The notes beneath the pieces were generated by a model. That model saw only the letters and a list, made by a program, of their open reading frames with translations, was not told where the DNA came from and did no database searches. This document shows positions 23,832 through 32,831 of a DNA stretch of 64,000 nt, in pieces. How positions within the stretch are numbered: the stretch's first letter is position 1; each line of letters opens with the position of its first letter. Source of the DNA: Clostridiales bacterium (lineage in GTDB: Bacteria > Bacillota > Clostridia > Oscillospirales > Butyricicoccaceae); assembly GCA_004555915.1 (NCBI GenBank), contig SFJM01000011.1, positions 1-64,000 of the forward strand, read 5' to 3'. The translations under genes and the position numbers were made by a program.

Positions 23832-24701
23832 TCACAAGGCGCGGAAATATTCCTTTTTATAGCCGATCTCGCCCTCCAGTGCACGGCGCAGCTTATTGCA
23901 CAGCGCCTCACGGTCCTGATTCAGGGTACCCTTGAGTGTCAGGTAATTGGAAGCGTGGTTGGAACGGAAAATACTGCCTTCGCTGTCAATATGCTCCAGC
24001 ATCAGCAGGGTCTCCTGTGCCACCTGCGGGGCAGTCAGCAGCTGGAATTTGCCTTCCTCCCATTCCTTCTGCAGCGGTACGCCGCCTTCAAACATCAGGG
24101 TCAGCAGGCCGATATAATCCGGGTTCATGCGGGAAAAGGCATCCGCCGTGCCGATGGCATGCTCCCGCCACTTCTCTGTGCCGCCAAGACCGTTAATGGC
24201 AGTGACAGACAGCTTCATGCCTGCGTCCTTGACCATCTGTCCCGCCCGGACGATATCATCCACACAGACACCCTTATTGATATGGGTCAGCACATCATCA
24301 CAGCCGGATTCCAGCCCCAGATAAATCATCTTCAGGCCCAGAGAGCGCAGCAGCCTGAGCTGTTCCGGTGTTTTGGTAAGGATGCTCTTGGGGGAACCAT
24401 AGCTGGTCACACGGGTGCATTCCGGAATCACCTTGCGGATATGCTCCAGAATCACAACCAGGTCCTCGGTGCGGCGCATCAGTGCATCACCATCCGCCAG
24501 GAAAATCCGTTCAATATGGCGGTATGCCTTGCGGGCCAGGTCAAAATCCTCCAGTACATCCTCCAGCTTGCGCACATGGAACTGCTTTTCCTTGTACATA
24601 TCGCAGAAGGTACATTTATTATGGCTGCAGCCAATGGTAACCTGTACAATCAGGCTGTACGCCTCAGATGGCGGACGGAATACTCTTCCTTCATATCTCA
24701 T
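23832..24701 (-). CDS. Radical SAM protein
   Basis: A 289-aa radical SAM enzyme; the cluster-binding segment is GCSHNKCTFC with cysteines C25, C30 and C33 (CX4CX2C rather than the common CX3CX2C). FLADGDALMRR and IYLGLESGCDDVL are the GGE-like and Elp3-type barrel strands. The reaction is unknown. AAAGGAG lies 7 bases before the ATG at 24701. Monocistronic with an extended -10 promoter and a strong terminator. Confidence 0.88.
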   Translation of the reverse strand: MRYEGRVFRPPSEAYSLIVQVTIGCSHNKCTFCDMYKEKQFHVRKLEDVLEDFDLARKAYRHIERIFLADGDALMRRTEDLVVILEHIRKVIPECTRVTSYGSPKSILTKTPEQLRLLRSLGLKMIYLGLESGCDDVLTHINKGVCVDDIVRAGQMVKDAGMKLSVTAINGLGGTEKWREHAIGTADAFSRMNPDYIGLLTLMFEGGVPLQKEWEEGKFQLLTAPQVAQETLLMLEHIDSEGSIFRSNHASNYLTLKGTLNQDREALCNKLRRALEGEIGYKKEYFRAL

Positions 24702-24744
24702 AAAAAATACTCCTTTCACAGTCATCGGGGTTGATATCCCATAC

Positions 24745-24773
24745 AGTATAGCACATTCCTACGGCAGTTTCCA
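24745..24773 (-). promoter_or_regulatory. Promoter of the radical SAM gene
   Basis: TGGAAA-17-TATACT on the minus strand with an extended TG at the -10. Confidence 0.65.
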
Positions 24774-24778
24774 GACAG

Positions 24779-24808
24779 AAAAAACAGGCAGGATGATGTC
24801 CTGCCTGT
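24779..24808 (-). terminator. Intrinsic terminator of the acidic-protein gene
   Basis: On the minus strand ACAGGCAGGA (24808-24799) pairs perfectly with TCCTGCCTGT (24793-24784), then six T. Confidence 0.85.
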
Positions 24809-24831
24809 CTGGTAAACGCCATAAACGCGGT

Positions 24832-25236
24832 TTATTCTTCGTCTTCTTCCGGAGCTTCCTCAGCCGGAGCCTCCTCTGCTGCCGGAGCTTCTTCAACCGG
24901 AGTTTCTTCCTCCTCGACCGGAGCTTCTTCCTCTTCTTCAGAAGCCTCTTCTGCTTCCTCAGCAGCAGCTGCTTCTACTTCTTCTTCAATCGGAGTCTCC
25001 TCCATGGTCATCTGCTCTTCAGCTGCAGCGTCCTCAGCGGTTTCACAAGCTTCGTTTTCTGCATTCATATCATCCAGCTCACTCATTGCCTTCAGTTCAG
25101 CCTCATGATATACCTGCTCGCTCTTGCTGCGCTTATATGCTGCAACGCCTGCCGCTACTGCACCTGCTGTAGCGCCTGCAACTGCAACGCCAATGCCAAT
25201 TTTTTTCTTTAAGCTATCATTTTTCTTTGCACCCAT
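24832..25236 (-). CDS. Acidic low-complexity protein with N-terminal membrane helix
   Basis: A 134-aa protein with a Lys-rich start (MGAKKNDSLKKK), one Gly/Ala membrane helix (about 13-30), a short basic linker, then about 90 residues dominated by Glu, Ala and Pro, including imperfect repeats such as EEAPVEEEETPVEEAPAAEE. No known domain. The layout resembles YtxH-type envelope proteins but the family is not certain. GAGGGAGA precedes the ATG. It has its own promoter, a hairpin-rich leader and a terminator. Confidence 0.7.
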   Translation of the reverse strand: MGAKKNDSLKKKIGIGVAVAGATAGAVAAGVAAYKRSKSEQVYHEAELKAMSELDDMNAENEACETAEDAAAEEQMTMEETPIEEEVEAAAAEEAEEASEEEEEAPVEEEETPVEEAPAAEEAPAEEAPEEDEE

Positions 25237-25259
25237 GGTTACTAGTCTCCCTCTCGTCA

Positions 25260-25341
25260 CCGCGGAATCCGCGGGTAATATCAATGGTGGTTGAGTTCTG
25301 CTGACAGCGGCATAGCAGGATATCTGCCATATGAGCAGAAC
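25260..25341 (-). promoter_or_regulatory. Hairpin-rich leader of the acidic-protein gene
   Basis: Two perfect inverted repeats lie in the 130-base leader: AGCAGAAC/GTTCTGCT (25334-25341 with 25295-25302) and CCGCGG-AAT-CCGCGG (25260-25274), the latter about 24 bases before the start codon. No T run follows, so RNA stability or translational control is more likely than termination. Confidence 0.45.
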
Positions 25342-25365
25342 AATGATTCTTTCCTAGATAGGTAT

Positions 25366-25395
25366 ATGTTACCACATCGTCCTCCAATCTGTCAA
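25366..25395 (-). promoter_or_regulatory. Promoter of the acidic-protein gene
   Basis: TTGACA-18-TAACAT on the minus strand. Confidence 0.6.
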
Positions 25396-25486
25396 TCTTT
25401 CCATAAAATATTCCCAAAATTTCTTTCCATTTCCTGCAGTTTCCCGGCAAATACAACAAGATTGGGGTTTTTTTGTGTTTTTCTGG

Positions 25487-25514
25487 TTGACGTACCGGAT
25501 GAACGTGTTATAAT
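25487..25514 (+). promoter_or_regulatory. Promoter of the aromatic-acid-exporter-like gene
   Basis: TTGACG-16-TATAAT on the plus strand, with extended -10 TG. Confidence 0.7.
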
Positions 25515-25584
25515 GAACGCAATTTCGCAATCTAGCAGTTTTTTTCAAACCACATTTTATGAGAATTTTTTCAGGTGAACCATC

Positions 25585-26505
25585 ATGAACTCTTCCGGAA
25601 AGCATATGCCGTTTCTCATTGGCATGCGCACCTTTAAAACCGCACTGGCCTGTGGTCTGGCTGTCGCCTCAGGCTATGCCATCAGCAGTCCCTATCCCCC
25701 GTTTCTCGCCATCGGCGCATTGGGCTGTATGGAATCCTCCATTACTGCCTCCCTGCGTTCCGCACGTGATTTGATTTTCGGCAATCTGGTTGGTGCCATC
25801 CTTGCCATGATCTTTACCGTGACCTTTACCGGCCACTTTGCCATTGGCTGTTTCCTTGGCGTCATCATCATGATTACCGTGTGCAATCTGCTGCACATGA
25901 AGCCCGGTATCACCAGCCTGGCCTGTGTCGTGTTCTGCTGCTGCCTCAAGGATATCCCTGCCACAGATAACCTTGTTTATGGCCTGCTCCGTTTCCGCGA
26001 TACCGCAATCGGTACGGCAATCGCACTGGCAGTCAACATGCTCATCCGCCCTTACAGCGGCGCAAAACAGACCCAGAATGCCATTCTGCGTGCACAGAAG
26101 GAAATGCTTCCGCTGCTGGAGCAACGGGTACTCCGGGGCAGAATCCCGGACCTGCGGGAGCTGCGCGCGGACATCAACAGTCTGGACCGTGCGGTCAATA
26201 TCCTGCTGGATGAGCGGATGAACAAATCCCTCAAAAAGTCGGAAGTTGCTCATCTGCGCGGTTGCCAGCAGCTGCTGTGGAAAATGCGGGATGCCCTCAT
26301 CAGTATCTGCAGCATTGACACCACGCCAAGCCCATCCCCACAGAATCTGGAACGCATGCATGCGCTGGGCCTGACACCGGATGACACCAAAACCGAAAAT
26401 ATCCTTGCCGGTGTCTGTGATGAACGGGATACCGTGGTATTCAACTATTATCTGAATATTTTCCTGGATTCCAATGAATATCTCACGGCACTCATTGATT
26501 TATGA
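25585..26505 (+). CDS. FUSC / aromatic acid exporter family membrane protein
   Basis: A 306-aa protein: four to six N-terminal membrane helices up to about residue 155 (IGMRTFKTALACGLAVASGY, GNLVGAILAMIFTV and others), then a soluble helical C-terminal domain. This matches the YgaE/ArAE-type FUSC family of aromatic acid or small-metabolite efflux proteins; the substrate is unknown. AGGTGA precedes the ATG. Monocistronic with extended -10 promoter and strong terminator. Confidence 0.82.
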   Translation: MNSSGKHMPFLIGMRTFKTALACGLAVASGYAISSPYPPFLAIGALGCMESSITASLRSARDLIFGNLVGAILAMIFTVTFTGHFAIGCFLGVIIMITVCNLLHMKPGITSLACVVFCCCLKDIPATDNLVYGLLRFRDTAIGTAIALAVNMLIRPYSGAKQTQNAILRAQKEMLPLLEQRVLRGRIPDLRELRADINSLDRAVNILLDERMNKSLKKSEVAHLRGCQQLLWKMRDALISICSIDTTPSPSPQNLERMHALGLTPDDTKTENILAGVCDERDTVVFNYYLNIFLDSNEYLTALIDL

Positions 26506-26515
26506 CCATGTATCT

Positions 26516-26546
26516 GCCTCCCGCGAAAGCCGGGAGGCATTTTTTT
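26516..26546 (+). terminator. Intrinsic terminator of the exporter gene
   Basis: GCCTCCCG (26516-26523) pairs with CGGGAGGC (26531-26538), then A and seven T. It converges with the end of eno, for which I see no separate terminator. Confidence 0.85.
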
Positions 26547-27861
26547 ATGCGCGCAGGTTAAACCATGCGTTGCGTCCGGCATAATGCCCCTGTTCTCCCA
26601 GCTCCTCCTCAATGCGCAGCAGCTGGTTGTACTTTGCCACCCGGTCGGTCCGGGAGGGCGCGCCGGTCTTGATCTGTCCCGCATTCAGCGCCACCGCAAG
26701 ATCGGCAATGGTGGTGTCCTCGGTTTCACCGGAACGATGGGAAATGACCGCGGTATACCCCGCCCGGTTTGCTACTGCTACGGCATCCATGGTCTCGGTC
26801 AGCGTGCCGATCTGGTTTACCTTGACCAGAATGGAATTGGCAACACCCATTTCAATGCCATGCTGCAGCCGGCTGGTATTGGTGACAAACAGGTCATCCC
26901 CCACCAGCTGGATTTTTCTGCCCAGCAGCCGGGTGAGCTGCTTCCAGCCCTCCCAGTCCTCCTCTGCCAGGCCATCCTCCAGCGAGAGGATCGGATACTG
27001 CTCTGCCAGCCGTGCCCAGTATTCCACAAGCTGTGCACGGTTCATTTTTTTGCCTGCCTTTGGCAGCTGGTAATAGCCGCCCTCCTCCGGATGGTACCAT
27101 TCCGATGCCGCCGCATCAATGGCAATCATAAAATCCGACTGGGGACGGTAGCCTGCCTGTTCAATGGCCCGGACAATCAGCTCCAGCGCTTCCTCATCCT
27201 GCTTGAGATCCGGGGCAAAGCCGCCCTCATCCCCCACACCGGCTGCTGGTGTACCGTTTTCCTTCAGCACGCCCCGCAGTGTGTGAAATACCTCGGTGCA
27301 CTGCCGCAGCGCTTCATGGAAATCCGCCGCCCCAACCGGCATAATCATAAATTCCTGGATATCCACATTGTTGGAGGCATGGGCGCCGCCGTTAAGGATG
27401 TTCATCATGGGCACCGGCAGGATTTTGGCGTTCACACCGCCCAGATACGCATACAGCGGCAGTCCCAGGGTCTGTGCCGCTGCTTTGGCTGTGGCAAGGC
27501 TGACGCCCAGAATGGCGTTGGCACCCAGACGGGATTTATTTTCCGTGCCGTCCAGCTCGGTCATAATGCCGTCCAGCTCCGGCTGGTTGGTGGCATCCAA
27601 GCCCAGCACGGCCTCGGCAATCTCGCCATTCACCGATTCCACCGCATGCAGCACGCCCTTGCCGTTGTACCGTTCCTTGTCTCCATCCCGCAGCTCACAG
27701 GCCTCATACTGGCCGGTGGACGCACCGGATGGCACGGCAGCCCGTCCTACAACCAGTTCCTCTTCTCCCCGGACAACAACCTCCACTTCGACGGTTGGAT
27801 TGCCTCTGGAATCCAGAATTTCCCGTCCTGCTACATCTACGATTTCAATTGCCTGTTTCAT
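26545..27861 (-). CDS. eno: Enolase
   Basis: A 438-aa glycolytic enzyme turning 2-phosphoglycerate into phosphoenolpyruvate. It has the N-terminal SRGNPTVEVEV and the signature ILVKVNQIGTLTET followed by SHRSGETEDTTIADLAV. The start at 27861 follows AGAAGGAG. It is the last gene of pgk-tpiA-gpmI-eno, but a terminator hairpin at 27911-27963 separates it from gpmI. Confidence 0.98.
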   Translation of the reverse strand: MKQAIEIVDVAGREILDSRGNPTVEVEVVVRGEEELVVGRAAVPSGASTGQYEACELRDGDKERYNGKGVLHAVESVNGEIAEAVLGLDATNQPELDGIMTELDGTENKSRLGANAILGVSLATAKAAAQTLGLPLYAYLGGVNAKILPVPMMNILNGGAHASNNVDIQEFMIMPVGAADFHEALRQCTEVFHTLRGVLKENGTPAAGVGDEGGFAPDLKQDEEALELIVRAIEQAGYRPQSDFMIAIDAAASEWYHPEEGGYYQLPKAGKKMNRAQLVEYWARLAEQYPILSLEDGLAEEDWEGWKQLTRLLGRKIQLVGDDLFVTNTSRLQHGIEMGVANSILVKVNQIGTLTETMDAVAVANRAGYTAVISHRSGETEDTTIADLAVALNAGQIKTGAPSRTDRVAKYNQLLRIEEELGEQGHYAGRNAWFNLRA

Positions 27862-27910
27862 GGTAATCTCCTTCTGCAAGGTTTTTGGACGGATGCGCTG
27901 CCGGAGCACG

Positions 27911-27963
27911 AAAAAGCGGCAGACCGCAACAGCCCCCGGCGGGAGCAAATTGCAATCTGCCGC
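27911..27963 (-). terminator. Terminator hairpin between gpmI and eno
   Basis: On the minus strand GCGGCAGA (27963-27956) pairs with TCTGCCGC (27923-27916) around a GC-rich interior, then TTTTTC. It may reduce eno transcription from the upstream promoter. Confidence 0.65.
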
Positions 27964-27995
27964 AAAAAATCGTCTGGTATCAGACTGTCACAGGA

Positions 27996-29510
27996 TCAGT
28001 CCATCAGGGACTTGCCATCCATCTCAGCCGGCTGAGGCAGGCCAAGTACCTGCAGCATGGTCGGGGCAATATCTGCCAGACGGCCTTCATGCAGGGTGCA
28101 CGGATAACCAACCACACAGAACGGAACCGGGTTGCAGGAATGTGCGGTGAACGGAGATACGCCGTCCTCCTCCAGCATCTGGTCTGCATTGCCATGGTCT
28201 GCGGTGATCATAGCCACACCGCCCATTTCCAGAATGGCATCCACGGTCTTGCCAACACACTCGTCAACCGCTTCAACGGCCTTGACTGCCGCGTCAAAGA
28301 CACCGGTATGGCCGACCATGTCACAGTTTGCGTAGTTCAGGATGATGACATCAAACTTGCCGCTCTTGATTTCCTCGACAACCTTGTCACATACCTTGTA
28401 GGCGCTCATTTCCGGCTGCAGGTCATAGGTTGCTACCTTCGGGGAAGCAATCAGGTCACGTTCCTCATTCTTGTACGGAGCCTCTACGCCGCCGTTGAAG
28501 AAGAAGGTAACATGAGCATACTTCTCGGTCTCGGCGATACGCAGCTGGGTCAGACCGTTTTCTGCGATATATTCACCAAAGGTATTGGTCAGGGACTGCG
28601 GCTTGAATGCGATGTGCACATTCGGCATGGTTGCGTCGTACTGGGTCATGCAGACATAGTATACCGGGAAGCAGCCATTTCTGCGCTCAAAGCCGGTAAA
28701 GTCCGGATCCACGAAGGTGCGGGTGATTTCACGGGCACGGTCCGGGCGGAAGTTTGCGAAGATGATGGAATCATTTTCCTGGATGCATGCGTCCTTGGTG
28801 ATGACAACCGGAACGATGAATTCATCGGTTACGCCGGCGTCATAGGAAGCCTGCATGGCAGCAACCGGGTCCGGATTGTATTCGCCTTCACCGTATACCA
28901 TAGCGGAATATGCCTTGACCACGCGCTCAAAGCGGTTGTCACGGTCCATGGCATAATAACGGCCCTCGATGGTTGCGATCTGGCCAACGCCAAGCTCTTC
29001 CATCTTTGCCTTCAGCTGACGGATATAGTCAATGCCGGAGGTCGGCGGTACGTCACGGCCGTCCATGAAGCAGTGTACAAATACCTTGGTCAGGCCATTC
29101 TTCTTTGCCAGCTCCAGCAGGCCGAAGATATGCTCGATGTGGGAATGCACGCCGCCGTCACTCATCAGGCCATAGATGTGCAGGGCACTGTCATGCTCCT
29201 TGCAGTTTGCAACGGCACCCAGGAATGCCTCATTCTCAAAGAACGGGCCGTCCTGAATCTGCTTGGTGATGCGGGTCAGCTCCTGATATACCACGCGGCC
29301 TGCGCCGATGTTGGTATGGCCGACCTCACTGTTGCCCATCTGGCCATCCGGCAGGCCAACGTCCAGACCGGAAGCACCCAGCTGGGTGGTGGGGTTTTCG
29401 CTAAAAAGACGAGCCAGGTTCGGATGTTTTGCAGCATGGATTGCATTGCCCATATCGCTGGTGCGCAGGCCAAAGCCGTCCATAATAATGAGTATTAACG
29501 GTTTTTTCAT
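27996..29510 (-). CDS. gpmI: 2,3-bisphosphoglycerate-independent phosphoglycerate mutase
   Basis: A 504-aa Mn-dependent alkaline-phosphatase-superfamily enzyme that interconverts 3- and 2-phosphoglycerate. It begins MKKPLILIIMDGFGLR (first metal ligands), has GNSEVGHTNIGAGRVV with the phosphoserine, and ITADHGNADQM near the end. Full length for the family. Between tpiA and eno in pathway order. Confidence 0.98.
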   Translation of the reverse strand: MKKPLILIIMDGFGLRTSDMGNAIHAAKHPNLARLFSENPTTQLGASGLDVGLPDGQMGNSEVGHTNIGAGRVVYQELTRITKQIQDGPFFENEAFLGAVANCKEHDSALHIYGLMSDGGVHSHIEHIFGLLELAKKNGLTKVFVHCFMDGRDVPPTSGIDYIRQLKAKMEELGVGQIATIEGRYYAMDRDNRFERVVKAYSAMVYGEGEYNPDPVAAMQASYDAGVTDEFIVPVVITKDACIQENDSIIFANFRPDRAREITRTFVDPDFTGFERRNGCFPVYYVCMTQYDATMPNVHIAFKPQSLTNTFGEYIAENGLTQLRIAETEKYAHVTFFFNGGVEAPYKNEERDLIASPKVATYDLQPEMSAYKVCDKVVEEIKSGKFDVIILNYANCDMVGHTGVFDAAVKAVEAVDECVGKTVDAILEMGGVAMITADHGNADQMLEEDGVSPFTAHSCNPVPFCVVGYPCTLHEGRLADIAPTMLQVLGLPQPAEMDGKSLMD

Positions 29511-29620
29511 AATTAACCTCGTTTCTCAAAAATAACGTGTTTGCGGAAGGGGGAAATGGTCCATTGTCTGATCGTTCTCAGGATACTGCCAAAAATTTCT
29601 CAACAAACGACAACACCCTG

Positions 29621-29667
29621 AAAACAGCATATCGGCGGACCACCCGATGATGAAGCAGCCCGCCGAT
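29621..29667 (-). terminator. Possible terminator after tpiA
   Basis: On the minus strand ATCGGCGG (29667-29660) pairs with CCGCCGAT (29638-29631), then ATGCTGTTTTC. The T run is short and 6 bases away, so termination may be partial. Confidence 0.45.
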
Positions 29668-29683
29668 GATACATTCTGAAAAA

Positions 29684-30472
29684 TTATTCTGCTGCCGGAA
29701 CCGGATCCTGTGCAGCTTCGATGATAGCGCAGAAGTCCGGAGCCTTCAGAGAAGCACCGCCGATGAGGCCGCCGTCAACGTCCGGCTTGCTCAGCAGCTC
29801 AGCTGCGTTCTTAGCGTTCATGGAACCACCGTACTGGATGGTGATTGCACGTGCAGCGCGAGCGCCGTACAGCTCTCTCAGGCAGTCACGGATTGCAGAG
29901 CAAACCTCGTTTGCCTGGTCAGCAGTAGCGGTCTTGCCGGTGCCAATTGCCCAGATCGGCTCGTAAGCGATGACAACCTTCTTGATGTCGTCAACAGATA
30001 CGCCCTGAACCGCGCACTTAACCTGCTTGCGAACGATTTCAGACCAGATGTCCTGCTCACGCTCAGCCAGAGACTCACCAACGCAAACGATCGGGCGGAA
30101 GCCTGCTTCCAGAGCAACCTTTACCTTCTTGTTTACGGTCTCGTCGGTTTCTGCGAAGTACTGACGACGCTCGGAATGGCCGATGATAACGTACTTGACG
30201 CCGCATTCCTTCAGCATATCAGCGGAAACTTCACCTGTGTAAGCGCCCTTCGGCTCGAAATGCATGTTCTCAGCGCCGATAGCGATCTTGGAGCCCTTTG
30301 CAGCCTTGACAGCAGTCGGGATGTCAACGTACGGTACGCACAGTACCATCTCACACCACTTGACCTTGCTGACCATCGGCTTCAGCTCTTCGATCAGAGC
30401 CTTTGCCTGGCTCGGGGTCATGTTCATCTTCCAGTTACCAGCGATAATAGTCTTGCGATATCTGCGATTCAT
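29684..30472 (-). CDS. tpiA: Triosephosphate isomerase
   Basis: A 262-aa TIM-barrel enzyme interconverting dihydroxyacetone phosphate and glyceraldehyde-3-phosphate. GNWKMN near the start carries the catalytic Lys; IIGHSERR the His; AYEPIWAIGTG the catalytic Glu; YGGSMNAKNA the phosphate loop. Second gene of the glycolytic cluster. Confidence 0.98.
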   Translation of the reverse strand: MNRRYRKTIIAGNWKMNMTPSQAKALIEELKPMVSKVKWCEMVLCVPYVDIPTAVKAAKGSKIAIGAENMHFEPKGAYTGEVSADMLKECGVKYVIIGHSERRQYFAETDETVNKKVKVALEAGFRPIVCVGESLAEREQDIWSEIVRKQVKCAVQGVSVDDIKKVVIAYEPIWAIGTGKTATADQANEVCSAIRDCLRELYGARAARAITIQYGGSMNAKNAAELLSKPDVDGGLIGGASLKAPDFCAIIEAAQDPVPAAE

Positions 30473-30525
30473 ATTGGTTTTCCCCTTCCTGAAAAATCCT
30501 TGTTATTAAAATTGTCTATTTCAGC

Positions 30526-30553
30526 GTTCCCCCTCAGGAGCCTGAGGGAGAAC
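30526..30553. repeat. Inverted repeat between pgk and tpiA
   Basis: GTTCCCCCTCAGG and CCTGAGGGAGAAC pair with one mismatch around a 2-base loop. No T run on the minus strand. It could be an mRNA processing or stability hairpin; it faintly resembles the CTCCCTC-type repeat arms elsewhere in the window. Confidence 0.5.
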
Positions 30554-30572
30554 GGACTGAACGAATCGGAAC

Positions 30573-31778
30573 TTACTTGTCCTGCAGGCAGGCAATACCC
30601 GGCAGAACCTTGCCTTCCATAAACTCCAGGGAAGCGCCGCCGCCGGTGGAGATATGGGTCATCTTGTCAGCGTAGCCCAGCTGCTGTACTGCTGCTGCGG
30701 AATCGCCGCCGCCAATGATGGTGATTGCATCGGTCTTGCTCAGTGCTTCTGCAACTGCCTTGGTACCAACTGCAAACTTCTCGAATTCAAATACGCCCAT
30801 CGGGCCATTCCAGATCACGGTACCTGCGTCCTTGACAGCCTCGCAGTACAGCTCGACAGTCTTCGGGCCGATATCCAGACCCTGCCAGCCTTCCGGAATC
30901 TTGCCAGCCTCAACAACGTCAGAAGCAGCATCCGGTGCGAACTTGTCGGCAATCACGGTATCAACCGGCAGCAGCAGCTTGACGCCCTTTGCCTGTGCCT
31001 TTTCAACCATTTCCAGTGCATAGCCCTTCCAGTCCTCTTCCAGCAGGGAATCACCGATGGTGCCGCCCTGTGCTGCGGAGAAGGTATAAGCCATGCCGCC
31101 GCCGATGATGATGGTATCAGCGATTTCCAGCAGGTTGTTGATAACGCCGATCTTGGAGGAAACCTTGGAACCGCCCAGGATTGCAACCAGCGGACGCTTC
31201 GGTGCAGCCAGTGCGCCGCCGATAACCTCCAGCTCCTTCTGGATCAGGAAGCCGGATACTGCCGGCAGATAAGCAGCTACGCCTGCGGTGGAAGCATGTG
31301 CGCGGTGTACGGTACCGAATGCATCGGAAACGTAAACGCCATCCTCGCCAGCCAGGTCAGCCAGTGCCTTGGCAAAGTCCGGGTTGTTCTTGGTCTCGCC
31401 ATTGTCATAACGCAGGTTCTCCAGCAGCAGGATCTCGCCCGGCTTCAGCGCAGCAGCCTTTGCCTTTGCGTCCTCGCCTACGATATCCTTTGCCAGGATT
31501 ACGTCCTTGCCCAGCAGCTCACTCAGACGTGCAGCAACCGGTGCCATGGAAAGCTCCGGCTTCCATTCGCCCTTCGGCTTGCCCATATGGGAGCATGCAA
31601 TTACTGCAGCATTCTGCTCCAGCAGATACTGGATGGTAGGCAGAGCTGCACGGATACGCTTGTCATCGGTGATGACACCGCTTCCGTCCTTAGCCATCGG
31701 GACATTGAAGTCACAGCGCAGCAGTACCTTCTTGCCCGATACGTCGATGTCTACGACACTCTTCTTATTGTACTCCAT
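30573..31778 (-). CDS. pgk: Phosphoglycerate kinase
   Basis: A 401-aa two-domain kinase making ATP from 1,3-bisphosphoglycerate. It begins MEYNKKSVVDIDVSGKK, with VLLRCDFNVPM, the nucleotide loop LGGSKVSSKIG and the C-terminal GGGDSAAAV. The start at 31778 is chosen by family alignment; the upstream extension includes no domain. First gene of the cluster; gapA, often beside pgk, is absent. Confidence 0.98.
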   Translation of the reverse strand: MEYNKKSVVDIDVSGKKVLLRCDFNVPMAKDGSGVITDDKRIRAALPTIQYLLEQNAAVIACSHMGKPKGEWKPELSMAPVAARLSELLGKDVILAKDIVGEDAKAKAAALKPGEILLLENLRYDNGETKNNPDFAKALADLAGEDGVYVSDAFGTVHRAHASTAGVAAYLPAVSGFLIQKELEVIGGALAAPKRPLVAILGGSKVSSKIGVINNLLEIADTIIIGGGMAYTFSAAQGGTIGDSLLEEDWKGYALEMVEKAQAKGVKLLLPVDTVIADKFAPDAASDVVEAGKIPEGWQGLDIGPKTVELYCEAVKDAGTVIWNGPMGVFEFEKFAVGTKAVAEALSKTDAITIIGGGDSAAAVQQLGYADKMTHISTGGGASLEFMEGKVLPGIACLQDK

Positions 31779-31856
31779 TGTATAACACTCCTTATTAACT
31801 GGAACAACGTACACATTGAGGTGAAAACATAAAAATTGTTACGTTTCCACTGAAAA

Positions 31857-31885
31857 ATTATACCGTCTTATGCCGTACATTGCAA
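31857..31885 (-). promoter_or_regulatory. pgk promoter
   Basis: TTGCAA-17-TATAAT on the minus strand, about 80 bases before the start. Confidence 0.75.
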
Positions 31886-31941
31886 GATGCTTTTGTTAAA
31901 AAATGCGCATTTTTTCCGTTTTTTTCAGCAAAAGACCGTAT

Positions 31942-32826
31942 TTATGCCCGCGGAGCACCGCGAAAAATGACACCCATTGCCTGCGGACCGGTGTTGGAGG
32001 TGACCATGACCCCCAGCGGGCCGCGCTCCACAGCGGCAAATCCCGCCTCCAGCAGCTTGCTTTCCAGCGCCGCAATCTGTGCCTCCGGCACATCGCCATG
32101 GGCAATATGGGCCGTCTGATGCTCCCGGTCCACAGCATCCTTCACCGCCAGCTCCACCAGCTTGTTGGCAACCGCCTTGTCTCCGCGCACCTTGCACATG
32201 ACATCCACAGCGCCGTTGAACACCACGGCAAGCGGGCGCAGCCCCAGTGCATCGCCCACAAACGCGGCGCCGCCGGAAATCCGGCCGCTCTTGCGCAGGA
32301 TGCGCAGGTTGTAAATACCCACATAAGCCTTCATGCCCTTGGACAGGCTGGTCATCTCCGCGACGATTTCCGCAAAGGATTTGCCTTCCTCCCGCATTTT
32401 CGCGCCGGTAACCGCCACCTTGCCATAGGTGTAGGAATAGCACAGGGAATCAATCAGCTCGATGACCATATCCTTTCCATATTCGTCATAAAACATGTCC
32501 CGGGTGATGCAGGCAGCCTGATAGGTACCGGAGCCCTTGCTGTTGATGAGCACGCCCACCACATGGGTACATCCTTCCGCTTTTGCCTTTTTATACAGGT
32601 TGAGGAAGCTGTCCATGCCTACCTGGGAGGTCTGAGGGAAATCCTTGCTTTCCTCCAGCATCTTCCAGTATTCCTCCGGTGTGATGTCATAATACTCCAG
32701 ATAGGTTTTGCCATCCACGGTCACACGCAGCGGCACAATGTCAATCTTCCGGCGTTCCGCCTCCGCACGGGTGAGGTCGGCAGCCGAATCGGTAAAAATA
32801 CAGATTTTCTCGTTTTGTTTTGCCAT
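31942..32826 (-). CDS. DegV family fatty-acid-binding protein
   Basis: A 294-aa two-domain DegV/FakB-type protein that holds a fatty acid for phosphorylation by FakA. It begins MAKQNEKICIFTDSAADLT and has PLRVTVDGKTYLEY, then FPQTSQVGMDSFLNLY, the hallmark TSxP-like loop here TSQV. The start at 32826 lies 6 bases after the trmL stop with GGAGG in the end of trmL, so the genes are coupled. Confidence 0.93.
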   Translation of the reverse strand: MAKQNEKICIFTDSAADLTRAEAERRKIDIVPLRVTVDGKTYLEYYDITPEEYWKMLEESKDFPQTSQVGMDSFLNLYKKAKAEGCTHVVGVLINSKGSGTYQAACITRDMFYDEYGKDMVIELIDSLCYSYTYGKVAVTGAKMREEGKSFAEIVAEMTSLSKGMKAYVGIYNLRILRKSGRISGGAAFVGDALGLRPLAVVFNGAVDVMCKVRGDKAVANKLVELAVKDAVDREHQTAHIAHGDVPEAQIAALESKLLEAGFAAVERGPLGVMVTSNTGPQAMGVIFRGAPRA

Positions 32827-32831
32827 ATGAT

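Noticed and set aside
27885..29498. A 537-codon plus-strand frame opposite gpmI
   Set aside because: Antisense shadow of a well-conserved gene.
31898..31915. An 18-base perfect palindrome AAAAAATGC-GCATTTTTT taken as a terminator
   Set aside because: It has no loop and only weak A-T pairing, and lies just upstream of the pgk promoter; it may be a chance AT-rich palindrome.
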